The notes beneath the pieces are model-generated. The model saw only the letters and a program-made list of their open reading frames with translations, made no database searches and had not been told where the DNA came from. From the NCBI GenBank assembly GCA_033961575.1, contig CM066738.1, forward strand, positions 106,107,478 through 106,171,477: a DNA stretch of 64,000 nt, in the 5' to 3' direction. Positions 48,781 through 58,895 of this stretch are shown piece by piece (position 1 is the first letter of the stretch; each line of letters opens with the position of its first letter). This DNA comes from Aselliscus stoliczkanus. Its lineage: Eukaryota; Chordata; Mammalia; Chiroptera; Hipposideridae. The position numbers and the translations under genes were made by a program.

Positions 48781-51089
48781 TAAAGGAAAATATTTACCAA
48801 GACAGTAACATAAAAGTCAAGAGAGTTGGGATGAAAAAGCAAGACACTTCTCTGACCTTGAAACCACAGGAGATCAAGGGCATAGAATAAAGATGTGCAC
48901 AAGTTGTGAACTGTTGCTGAGAAATTAAGTCATATGGGACTATGGAAAATATTCCAGAAGAAAAATAAAAAATAAAATAAAAAAATAAATAAAACCACCT
49001 TGCTTTCCTTGTATTTTCAGAGCCTAATACAGTGCCTGACATACATTAGTACACAAAAATTTGCTACCGAATTCATCAATGTAGACTTGAGTGCCCTGTA
49101 TTCACAGAGATCAGTTGATAATCTCATTATCAAAATATTAATTATAATTCTGATGTTTTGATTTTCATATCACTCCTGGCAATGCTTCTGATATCTCATA
49201 TTGAAAATGACCTTTTTTTTCCCCCTTTAAGGAATAACATGTTTTTCCTTTGCGGTAACCCCTCCAAATCACTCCAATTGAGATATACATGTCTTATTGT
49301 TTTATTTTACTTGGAGTTCGCTATCCTAGGGTCTTTATAATGTAGACTTTAGAATGAGTTTTCAGGGAATAGGAAATAACTTTAAACCCTGCTTTGTTGA
49401 CGGAGAATGTTTCCCTTGCCATTTAATAAATTGGGAGTCAGCAAAGGGCTTGTCTCTTTTGCCTCATCAATGTGGAATGAAATCTAATCAATCCACAATC
49501 ATGCTAATCAATGTACTGCGCCACTTCCACTACAGCAAAGAATAATGTTGTTATAAACTCAGTTACATTTTAGAATAATGCAAAAAGAAAGTGCTATTCT
49601 TTGTGATATGTAAATGAAGCATTTTATGACCTGAAGCTTTACATTCAAAATTCCATTTTGATCCATCAATTTTCATCAACAAATTAAAAGAACTTGTAAC
49701 TCAAAAATGGGGAACAATGAGAATTTGAAGTCACAGCTTATTATTTATATGGAATGTTACCAAATGTATTGCTTGTAACAGCAATGTATAAAAAATGCAT
49801 GGGACTTGTGAAATCAGAAACCCAATTTGTTTCTGTACCACTCTGAGATAAATATTGTAAAAGGCTGTTATGCTCTAATTGACAGAACATTTTTATAGCT
49901 AAACCAATGAATTTCCTCCTTCTGATATGGGGAAATTGCAACATATCTTCCTAGCCTTCAGAAGTTTCGCTTCTTTGGGTATCCCTGTTCTCTCAGATGT
50001 TCTAGCCTCCACATTCTTCCTGTCCTTCAGGGTTAAGCCTTTATGTCTTGTCACTAAAAACCAGAATATACTATACTCTTTACTATTTTCTATATATTAT
50101 CTTGGTCATGATTGAAGTTTAAGATTAAGGGCAATTGATTTTTATCACTCAAGTACTTTCACAATATATAATCAGAGTCAGAGTTAAGTTTCACTCTATG
50201 TGTATGATAAATATATCTATATCTGTGTATATTTCTGTCCACATATATTTTTCCCCTCTAACTTGCCTCTTCTAAGGAGTCATTTTTCTCTTTCAGATTG
50301 AATTACTGATCCATAAAAGCAATTATTCCTACATACCTTATTTTGGTCTTTATATACCCTCTACATAAACCAATCTGCTTATTTTTCTAATTCACAATTT
50401 CTACCCGGCAGACCCCAAATGTGTGCACAGTTTTGTGTAGAGAATTAAAGAAAGCCCTGAGTTTGCATTGTGTGCATATGAGATTTTACTAATGGGAGTT
50501 TTATGTCTTGATTAATATCCACCTCCTACTTTTTTCTACACATTTGTGAAGAAGCAGCTTCAGAGAGGCCCTTTCAACATGCAGCTCTATAAGACACATA
50601 GAGAATAATTATACATTCAGAATAGATATTTGGTCTCATTTCTGAGTTATTTCCCCCTTTTTAGATTTTATTTCATCAGAGAAATTATTAGAATGAATTA
50701 TATTTTGAAGTAAGTTCATAGCTCCTCAATTATGGAATAAAACTTATGTCAATAAATATACTTTGGCAACCATCAAAATATTTATGAAATTTCAAATCTT
50801 AAACAAAGAATACAAAAATCAATCTTTTATTTATGACCATGCTATCAGAACATATTCATATAAATGTTGAAATATACTTCATTACAGTTAGTGCTAGCTT
50901 AACACATAAGAGGAGAGGTAATATGTAGCACAGATACTCCTTTCTATTTTTCCATGTATTTTTACCTGCCCAAATTGGCTACAAATGGATATAGAAAATC
51001 TGGTAGTGGGAACAACTGATAATTTGGGACAATTGATACTCTTTATGAAGAGTGTCTAATTCCTAGTGATCAATTAAAACTGGGAGCTA
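48781..51089. other. AT-rich non-coding stretch, no gene seen
   Basis: Only frames of 60-82 codons occur, and none is recognisable. An A-rich AAATA patch lies at 48961-48993. Confidence 0.5.
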
Positions 51090-51540
51090 TACGTTTCCTT
51101 GAGAAAAGGTTGACACAGACAGTCTCCCTGGAAAGGTAACATTTAAGCTGAGCCTTTAATGATGTGATGGAGTCATTTTAGGGATGGAGGCAAGAACATT
51201 TTGAATTCCCCAAAGAGCAGGCTAATATGGTGATGGAGAGAGCAAGTTACTGAGTGTAATATAGGGTCTTAGAGGAAGTTGAGGGCTAGTCAGTTCATTC
51301 AGAGCCCTGTTGGTCCTTTTAGAACTATGGGATTTTATTCTAAGTGCAATGGAAAACTGGCACTAATTACTTTAGCTGACTGATCCAATGTATGTGTTAC
51401 AAAAATCAATCTGGCTGGTAAGTAGAAAATGGATTACAGCAGCAAGAACCACATAGGAAAACTAGGTCAGAGGCACAGGCACCAGGTCCAATTAAGAAGT
51501 GACAGTAAACTGAATTAGAGTTTTAGGTGGTAGAAGAAAT
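51090..51540 (-). repeat. L2 LINE fragment
   Basis: The plus strand follows the reverse complement of L2: 'GGTAACATTTAAGCTGAGCC', 'GGATTTTATTCTAAGTGCAA', 'AAAATCAATCTGGCTGGTAA', 'GGATTACAGCAGCAAGAACC'. Confidence 0.7.
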
Positions 51541-51784
51541 AAAACCAGAAGGAATTCAGCAATATTTAAGTATGCATATGTGCAGGCCTGGCAATGGAAC
51601 TGGTACCTTATAAAGGAACGATGAAAGAAGATCCAAGGTTGTCAGAATTCACAACTGGAGACACTCAAGAACGCACCTGTTGGTTTGATTTGGTTTTGAT
51701 CATTTTCTTTCACCATGGACTTCCTTTTATGTCACGCTCAATGCTGCACCTCAAAGTCCCCTGTCCTTCTGCTCTTATTTACTA

Positions 51785-52370
51785 TGATGATTAATTATTT
51801 GTGTCAACTTGACTGGTCCTCAGCTCAGGTAGTTGGTGCCCAAATAGATGGAGGCTCACAGATGCTTGGCTGAACATTATTTCTAGGTGTGTATGTGGGG
51901 TGTTTTGGGATGAGATTAACAGTTGAACTGGGAGGCTGAATAAAAGAGATTGCCCTGCCCAGGGTGGGTTGGCTTCATTATATCAGACGAGGACTACACA
52001 GAATAAAGTCTGTGTAAGAGAGCCTTTGTTCTTTCTGCCTGACTGGGTGAAAAAAATCTAATTTGATTTTTAATGACTCTAATTTTCTACAGAGGGTGAC
52101 TTATGGATTATGTAAAACTTGACTGATTGTCTTCTGCTGCCTTTGACCTGGACTCAGATTGGAATTCATACCATTGCCTATCCAAGTTCTCAGGTCTTTG
52201 GACTCAGACTGGAACTATATATACATTAATATGCCTGGGTCTCCAACTGCCAACTGCAGATATGGGGACTTCTCAGCCTCCATAAGGAGGTGAGCCAATC
52301 CCTTATAATAAATCCACGTATATGTATCATATTGGTGCTTTTTCTGTGGAGAACCCAAACTGATACATGT
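51785..52370 (+). repeat. ERVL-type solo LTR with an extra segment
   Basis: Starts near TGATTAATTATTTGTGTCAA and follows 'CTTGACTGGTCCTCAGCTC', 'CAACTGCCAACTGCAGATAT', 'GACTTCTCAGCCTCCATAAG', 'AGCCAATCCCTTATAATAAA' and 'GTGGAGAACCCAAACTGATA', an ERVL-type LTR order. The stretch 52073-52128 does not fit that order and resembles 54095-54151. Confidence 0.7.
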
Positions 52371-52619
52371 ATCAGAGGACCTCCTGTTTTGTTCTAAAAT
52401 TTGCTCTTGGGGGAGTGCCAAGAACTCCTTTTCAGTCAGTGATTTAGTAGAACTACAGAACTGAAACTCTTGGATATATTCATATTCTTATGGGATAGAG
52501 AGCTTTATTTATCCAGATAAATAATTCCATTCAATAAGTTGCTAAAGTACGCAACTGATGGTCATAAGGGATTTCAACTCAGGTGCCTCTTCTTCTTCAC
52601 AAATTATCCCTTTCTTATA

Positions 52620-52915
52620 CGAGTTTTTTAATTGACATATAACATAAAATATGCACAAATTATCATGTATATATCAATAAATTATCACAAACATCACTCA
52701 TTTAACCACAAATCAGGTGGGGACATAGAATATTTTCATTACTCCATTATCTTTCTTTTTGTTCCTAATCAATTATTTTTCCTTCCATCTATCCATTATT
52801 TTGACTCCCCAAACTATATAATTTTTGCCTGATTTTGAACTTTACATGAATAAAATATATTGTATATTTTTTTGTACAGTATCTTTGTGAAGCCTGTCCA
52901 TGTTTATTTTTTATT
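52620..52915 (-). repeat. L1 3'UTR fragment
   Basis: The plus strand starts 'GAGTTTTTTAATTGACATAT' and later has 'GAAGCCTGTCCATGTTTATT', the reverse complement of an L1M-type 3'UTR. Confidence 0.55.
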
Positions 52916-52924
52916 TTTTGAAAT

Positions 52925-53680
52925 GGTAGCAGTCCTAGTATTTTTTAGATAGGGTTATTGTGCTATAATTGACATGTAATAAATTACAAATATTTAAAAC
53001 ATACTATGAGCTTTGGCACATATATAGGCCCATGAAATCATCACCACAATCAAAATAATGAACATGTATATGATCCTCCATATTTCTTTTTTAAGAATTT
53101 TTTTCCCCAAAGATTTTATTGGGGAACCGGGGAAGGGGAACAGACATGTTGCTGTCCTTTTGTTCTTCAGTCTAGTTGTCGAGGACATTGCTTCACTGGC
53201 CCATGTTGGTATCGTCATTGCGCTCTTCCCGGTTGAGGCAGATCTGTTGCCGGCCTCTGGATGGTCGCTCATCGTGGCTATTGGCAGCTCACGCTGGCTG
53301 CCGGCCACTCACTGTAGCCTATGGCAGCCCACTGCAGCAGGGGCTGCAGCCTACACCATCGCTGGGGCTCGCAGCCCAGCTCCAGGTGGAGCTGTTGTTA
53401 GCTGTAGAGGGCGGTGTCACTGGCTCTTTACATGTGGGATCCGAACCAGGGCCACTGGCGTCCCAAACCAGCTCTTAACGAGTGTGCCCCTCGGCCGGCC
53501 CAGATCCTCCATATTTCTTGATGCCCCTTTGTAATTCTTCCTGCTCACCCCACCTTCCCCCAAATCCCCACCCCCATTCCCAGGACATTAAGGATCAGAT
53601 CTCTGTTACCAATGAAATTACAACTATTCATAAAGTTTGTTTTATTTCCTCAACTTCTTTATAATTAAAAAAAAATTCTT
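52925..53680 (-). repeat. L1 3'UTR fragment split by a SINE
   Basis: The left part reads 'GCTATAATTGACATGTAATA', 'CATATATAGGCCCATGAAAT', 'CATCACCACAATCAAAATAA'. The right part, after the SINE, continues 'GATGCCCCTTTGTAATTCTT' and 'CCCCACCCCCATTCCCAG'. This is the reverse-strand order of an L1M-type 3' end. Confidence 0.75.
53089..53502 (-). mobile_element. tRNA-derived SINE, long form, with perfect TSD
   Basis: Reverse-strand long form: AAGATTTTATTGGGGAACCG at the left is the 3' tail, and CGAGTGTGCCCCTCGGCCGG near the right is the tRNA-like start. Its 17-bp TSD GATCCTCCATATTTCTT (53072-53088 and 53503-53519) is perfect. The insertion target is L1 3'UTR sequence. Frames of 100-158 codons here are SINE shadows. 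Confidence 0.96.
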
Positions 53681-53734
53681 ACTTATATGTAAATCTGGAC
53701 TCAACCTTGTGACTTGTGTGGGATTAGTATTAAT

Positions 53735-53865
53735 TGAGAAGAACACTGAGGTTCAGAGAGGTTACGGCATTCACGTAGGGTTGATCATATTAAGTAGCAG
53801 ACAGAGCACGGTCTAATACAGGTCTTCTGAATCCGAGTTCTTTGCTTTTATTACTACCCAAATTC
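53735..53865 (+). repeat. MIR SINE fragment
   Basis: Contains 'CACTGAGGTTCAGAGAGGTT' and later 'GGTCTTCTGAATCCGAGTTC', the MIR 3' half order. Confidence 0.75.
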
Positions 53866-53869
53866 TTAA

Positions 53870-55367
53870 GGTGAACAAGAACACTTTCTTGTCAATTTTT
53901 TAGACATTCTCTATTGTAAAGCACTTATTGATAAGGTTACCAGTATTTCCATACTTTAGAATTTTAAACAAAATCGTCCTACTCCCAGTGGTCTCAGCCC
54001 TTCCTAATGAGTATGGCTGACATTTAGGAAGGCATAATTAGTCAGAAACACAGTTTATCACTTACTACATTACTGAAAATTCACCTAGCTGTTCATGACT
54101 CTAATTTTCCAACAAGGAGTAACTTACACATTATGTAAAACTTAGCTGATTTATTTTTAAGTAAAATAAAATGAAAGGGAGAAAGACACATTATACACTT
54201 GCTCACATGCCAACTATAATGACGTAGTTAGCTTTGACACATTTTCTCTGTCATCAAAATGATGATAGTCTATAAATATTTGTTATGCACTTAAACCCAA
54301 AGCCAAGTGTGACAGATTCCAATAAAATATTCAGTGTGATGCTTTGAGGTCTTCAGAGGAACATAAAATAGTTCCCAAACTGCACATTACATGTAGTTTT
54401 CCATTACACACTCCACAAAATGACCTTGACATTCAAGAGTGCACTATCACATTTTAGTCTACCTCACTCCGGGGTGTATTTGAAAATACCCTCTATTTGC
54501 CTTTAATAATAATGACTTGTCATATGGAATCCAGATCAGCTAATCTAACATAATATGTACTTGATGGCTTTTATTAACTGTCAAATGAAACCCCATAGTC
54601 ATCAGAAACATTTTCCTGTCATGCAATTGTTCTCAGCATGTTTCATTTCTGACCATTAATGTAAAAGTTAATAAACACAACTGCTTGGTGTCATTAATAT
54701 TCAATATGCATGGCAACTGAATCATTTTGCAGACTTGTGATTTTTAAAGATTCTGTGCTATTAATGTCACTATTTTGCGGGCTTGTATAATTGCATCATG
54801 CTGCATGCATACCATAATTTGAATGCTAAAAGTTCTGTGAAGAATTCTTGCTACATTACACTTTACTCACCTTTATTGAAATTCAGAGTCCTTCTTTGGA
54901 ATGTGAAATAACTCTCGTTATCTCTCTGTCTCTGTATCTCTCTCTCCTTAATGATTTACTTTTACTTGTTCTCACTATTAATCACTAGTTATGTTTAAAA
55001 CAATTTTATTTAATTCCTGGCTTTACAGAAAATTCAATTAAAGTAAAATCAACCCCAAATTTTATTTAAGATCTATTTAATGGTCAATGTGCATTGTCAT
55101 ATAGATTAGTAGTTAAATATGCTTAACTGAGTCCTACAGTTGTAAAATATGTCTGTAATGTGAAAAGCATTTGAACTAGATTTCATGCAAAATTCATAGA
55201 CTATTACACAGAATCTTTAAAGAGATGTAGAGTTATAAAAATAATGGATTATTAATAGGAATTCAAAGACTTGAGCTTTCTCTTCAAAATGGATCTCTTA
55301 ATTTAATTTTCTGTATCTCAGTCTACATATCTATCAGGTACTTCTCTTAAAACAGAAATCAATTTCC
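53870..55367. other. AT-rich non-coding stretch, no gene seen
   Basis: No frame above about 60 codons. It holds the second copy (54095-54151) of a roughly 57-bp segment shared with 52073-52128. Confidence 0.5.
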
Positions 55368-55384
55368 TACAGTGCATTTTATTT

Positions 55385-55596
55385 ATTTTTCTATTTTTTT
55401 AATTATTATTATTTTGTAAAGTGATAAAAAAAAAGTTTATTAGAAGAGATAGTACACTCCAAAGAATTAGGAGCAGGAATAACATCAAGAAAAGCAGCTC
55501 AGTGTTCAAGGCAGCATTATTAGGAGAAAAGGTATACTCCAAAGAGTTTGGAGTGGGCCCCGAGCAAAAGCAAGGCTCAAGGATGCTCAAAGGGCC
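55385..55596 (-). mobile_element. TSD-bounded retroposon of LTR-like sequence
   Basis: Flanked by TACAGTGCATTTTATTT (55368-55384) and TGCAGTGCATTTTATTT (55597-55613), 16 of 17 identical. On the minus strand the insert runs from GGCCCTTTGAGCATCCTTGA to a TAATAAAC-like polyadenylation motif near 55437-55445, then an A-rich, TAATAATT-containing tail at its 3' end. Two internal segments (TACACTCCAAAGAATTAGGA and TATACTCCAAAGAGTTTGGA on the plus strand) are imperfect direct repeats. It looks like a polyadenylated transcript end, possibly an LTR R/U5 segment, copied back by L1 machinery. Confidence 0.6.
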
Positions 55597-56339
55597 TGCA
55601 GTGCATTTTATTTTCAAATAAATACCTAACAATAAAAAACAATAACAACTGGGGAATGGGTCCAATCCAAAATGGCAGATTAGGTAAATGCTATGCTTAC
55701 TGCATTCCACGATCACACCAAAATTACAACTAGATTATAGAAAATCAACCTCAGGAATCGTCTGAGGGTCAGCTGAACAGAACCCTTATAAACAAGCATA
55801 TAAAGGAGAGGCCACATGGAGACTGGTAGGAGGGGCGGGGACACAAAACAGGTTAGCCCCAAACCCACAGATACTGGTTGAATACCAGGAGGGACACCTC
55901 AGTGGCAAAGGTCCTCCTTGAATGGGGAGGAAAGCCAGCGCCATACCAAGATCCACATCCCAGGGATCCTGTACCAGGTAGAGGAGTTCCCATGGTATCT
56001 GGCAAAGAAAATAAGTAAAGCCTTTGTCTGCCCTTCCCAAGGGGGCAGAAGGTAGCTGGAAACCCAGACACCCTCTTATACAGCACACACAGAGACTTGC
56101 TCGCTTATGGGCACTCACCAGGTATCTGGTAGAGGGGCGGCAGCTTGGGAAGCCAGGGACATGAGGGGAAGGACTAAGTTGTGTGGCTTTGGTGAGTGAG
56201 CTGGAGGGACATGAGCCACTGTTGTCCCTGTGCAGAGCTAGACACACATGTGGCCTACAGGAGGGCACCATCTTTTCGTGTCAAGCCCTCCCTCAAAGGG
56301 CCAAGTCCAGGATCACATTGGTCTGGTGGAATCTGAGTG

Positions 56340-57110
56340 TGCACACTGACTTGGTGACACCCTGGTTTCCCACCCCCCACACAGGTGGTGCTACATCGCC
56401 TGGGACACTCTTGACAGCTGGGCTGCTAGCCATGCTTCATAGGCAGTGGAAGTGTGTTTGAAGTGGACAAAGGGCCTGCAGTGACCTGACATACATTTGC
56501 AGATGGGTAGTAACCTAAGGCCTGCATCACAGCATCACTTGGGCAGCTCTTGGGAACCTATAGGCCTGAAATGGGTGGCGGCAGGCCTGAGACAGGTGGT
56601 GGCTGACTGCAGTGTTCTAGGGCCATTTTTGCGGGGTGGTCATGGGCCCAGCACTGGTGTGGGAGCCGAGACTGCACTGACTTCGTAGAAATCACTGACC
56701 ACAACCATAGCTTCCTGGAAACCAATCCCACCCACATAGTGTGGCACTGCCAGGGACACTCTGGGCACCTAGATGGCCAGCCCCATCCCACAAGCCATGG
56801 AGGTCTTTTACAGTAGCAATCCACGACAGACCTGGGAGATTTCGGTGGTGGACAGTGAGCCAAAAATTGTACCACAGCCACTCAGAAGAAGCTCTCAGGA
56901 ATTTGTAAGCCTGAGGTGGTGGGTGGCTGGCTGCAGTGTCCTCAGGTTTCTGTGCAAAGCAGTCACAGACTGAGAACTGGTGTAAGAACTGAATCTGCAT
57001 CAGTGCTATAAAAAACTACCACTCACATCTCATGTCCCTGGAAAACTCTACCCTGCCCAGCTAGTGCTGCATCGCCAAGGGCACTCTCAACACCAGGTCA
57101 ACCAGCCTGG
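56340..57110 (+). repeat. L1 5'UTR with degenerate tandem units
   Basis: A segment like GTGCTACATCGCCTGGGACA occurs at about 56388, again as GTGGCACTGCCAGGGACACT at 56741 and as GTGCTGCATCGCCAAGGGCA at 57064, giving periods of roughly 350 and 325 bp. Between them GGTGG.GGCTG.CTGCAGTGT and CAG/GACT.GTGT.GGAGC-like stretches also recur. Tandem 5'UTR monomers are known as L1 promoter units in some mammals; here the units are diverged. The 161-codon minus-strand frame nearby (55786-56271) is not credible as a gene. Confidence 0.6.
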
Positions 57111-57807
57111 CCTGTGCACCTAAGGAGGTCCGTTGAACAGCTGGTGGGTGGCAATAGGTGTAGGGGCCCTGGGACTTTTGTTAAGATTCACTATGCCCAC
57201 TATTGGTGACAGCCAGCCTCAGTTTACTATGTGGCTACCCCCACATGCCTCCAGGTCCAGCACAGGCAGCAAGCAGTCAACCACCTATAACTTTGTGGTT
57301 CCTACCAGAAAGCTGTGAGCCAATAATGAGCAAAGCTGAAATTGGTTGACATGGGAGCCCATCCCAAGAGACACCAGAAACAACACACCCAGAGGCCAGC
57401 TTCAGACCACACCAGAGCACTACCTGGTTAGCCCCACAAGCAGCACACCCAAAGGGGGTTCTCAACAGGCACAAGAGCCCACAGGGGTGAAGCCGCCTCT
57501 GAGCAGTCCCCCTCACACAGCAGCTCATACACTGGGCATAGTCAATCCTCACAGTTAGCCACCCTGGGAGTCAATCCCACACACTGACATGCTAAAAGCA
57601 ATCAAGGCTCAACAGGTGAACACACACAACACACCAGGGACATTCCTGAACACACGCACAGGAGATTAGGGTGACTGCACAATTGAACTACACAGAAGAC
57701 ATACTACATAAGGTCATTCAGCAAAGACAGAGAGCCATAGGAGATCTACGTAATACACAGAAGCAAACATAGAGCAGCAGCCAGGATAAGTAAACAAACA
57801 AACAAAA

Positions 57808-58640
57808 AATGTCCCAAATAAAAGTAGAGGAGCAACCTCCAGAAATGGAACTATGAGGAAATGGTGGCAGACAACCTACCAGAGACAGTTTAAAATACTC
57901 ATTATAAGGATACTTAAGGAACTTAATGATAGTTTCAATAAAGAGAGAAAGCATAAAAGGGACAGAAATCATAAAAAAGAACCAGTCATAAATAAAGAAT
58001 ACAATAACTAAAATGAAGACTACACTAGAAGGAATCAATAGCAGAATAGAAGCAGAGGATCAAATCAGCGACTTAGAAGACAAGCTAACAGAATACACCG
58101 AGAAGAAGATAAAAGAATGTAAAACAATGAAGATTGTTTAAGGGACTTGTGGGACAACAGCAAGTGAAACGACATCGCATCACAGGAATACCAGAAGGAC
58201 AAGAGTGGGAGCAAGGGATTGAGAATCTATTCAAAGAAATAATGACTGAAAATTCCCTAACCTGGTGAAGGAAATAAACATACAAGCTTAGGAAGCACAG
58301 AGTCTCAAACAAGATGAACCCAAACAGGCCCAAACGAATACACATCATAGTTAAAATGGCAAAGGGTAAAGATAAAACGAAAATCCTGAAAGCAGCAAGA
58401 GAAAGACAACTAGTTACTCACAAGGGAGCTCCCATAAGACTATCAAATGATTTCTCAACAGAAAATTTGCAGGCCACAGGTAGTGGCAGGAAATATTCAA
58501 ACTGATGCAAAAGAAGGGGCTACAACCAAGACTACTCTACCCAGTAAGGAGATCATTTAAAATTGTAGTAGAGATAAAGAGCTTCCCAGATAAGAAAAAG
58601 CTAAAGGAATTCATTACCATTAAGACAGTATTACACTAAA
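57808..58640 (+). pseudogene. L1 ORF1 (RNA-binding chaperone), broken
   Basis: L1 ORF1p is a trimeric RNA-binding protein that coats L1 RNA. The frame starts near ATGTCCCAAATAAAAGTAGA and is soon broken. About 57900-58120 encodes the lysine- and glutamate-rich coiled-coil region. Near 58175-58260 comes the 'GIPEGQEWEQGIENLFKEIM' motif. The intact piece 58314-58505 contains HIIVKMAKGKDKTKILKAAR and APIRLSNDFSTENLQA, the carboxy-terminal domain hallmark. After that the frame shifts ('LLYPV', then the 'EIKSFPDKKKLKEF' equivalent near 58570-58610). It is not functional. Confidence 0.85.
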
Positions 58641-58687
58641 TGTTAAAAAGTCTTCTTTAATCAGAAGAAATCAACAAAGAAAAAATT

Positions 58688-58863
58688 ATGAATAATAAAA
58701 TGGCAATAACTATGCACCCATCAATAATCATTTTAAATGTAAATAGATTAAATGTTCCAATCAAAAGACATAGGGTAGGGCGGGCGAGTGGCACAGTGGT
58801 TAAGCGCTGGCTTGGGAAGCCAGCGGCCCCGGTTCGGTCCCACATAGGAGGGCCAGTGACACT

Positions 58864-58895
<32 letters not shown>

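Noticed and set aside
53058..53534. 158-codon plus-strand and 104-codon minus-strand frames
   Set aside because: Both fall on a SINE copy; the same peptides recur at 47530-48061 and 32828-33133 because the SINE recurs.
55786..56271. 161-codon minus-strand open frame
   Set aside because: It lies antisense inside the L1 5'UTR, whose high G+C favours long open frames. No protein family is recognisable.
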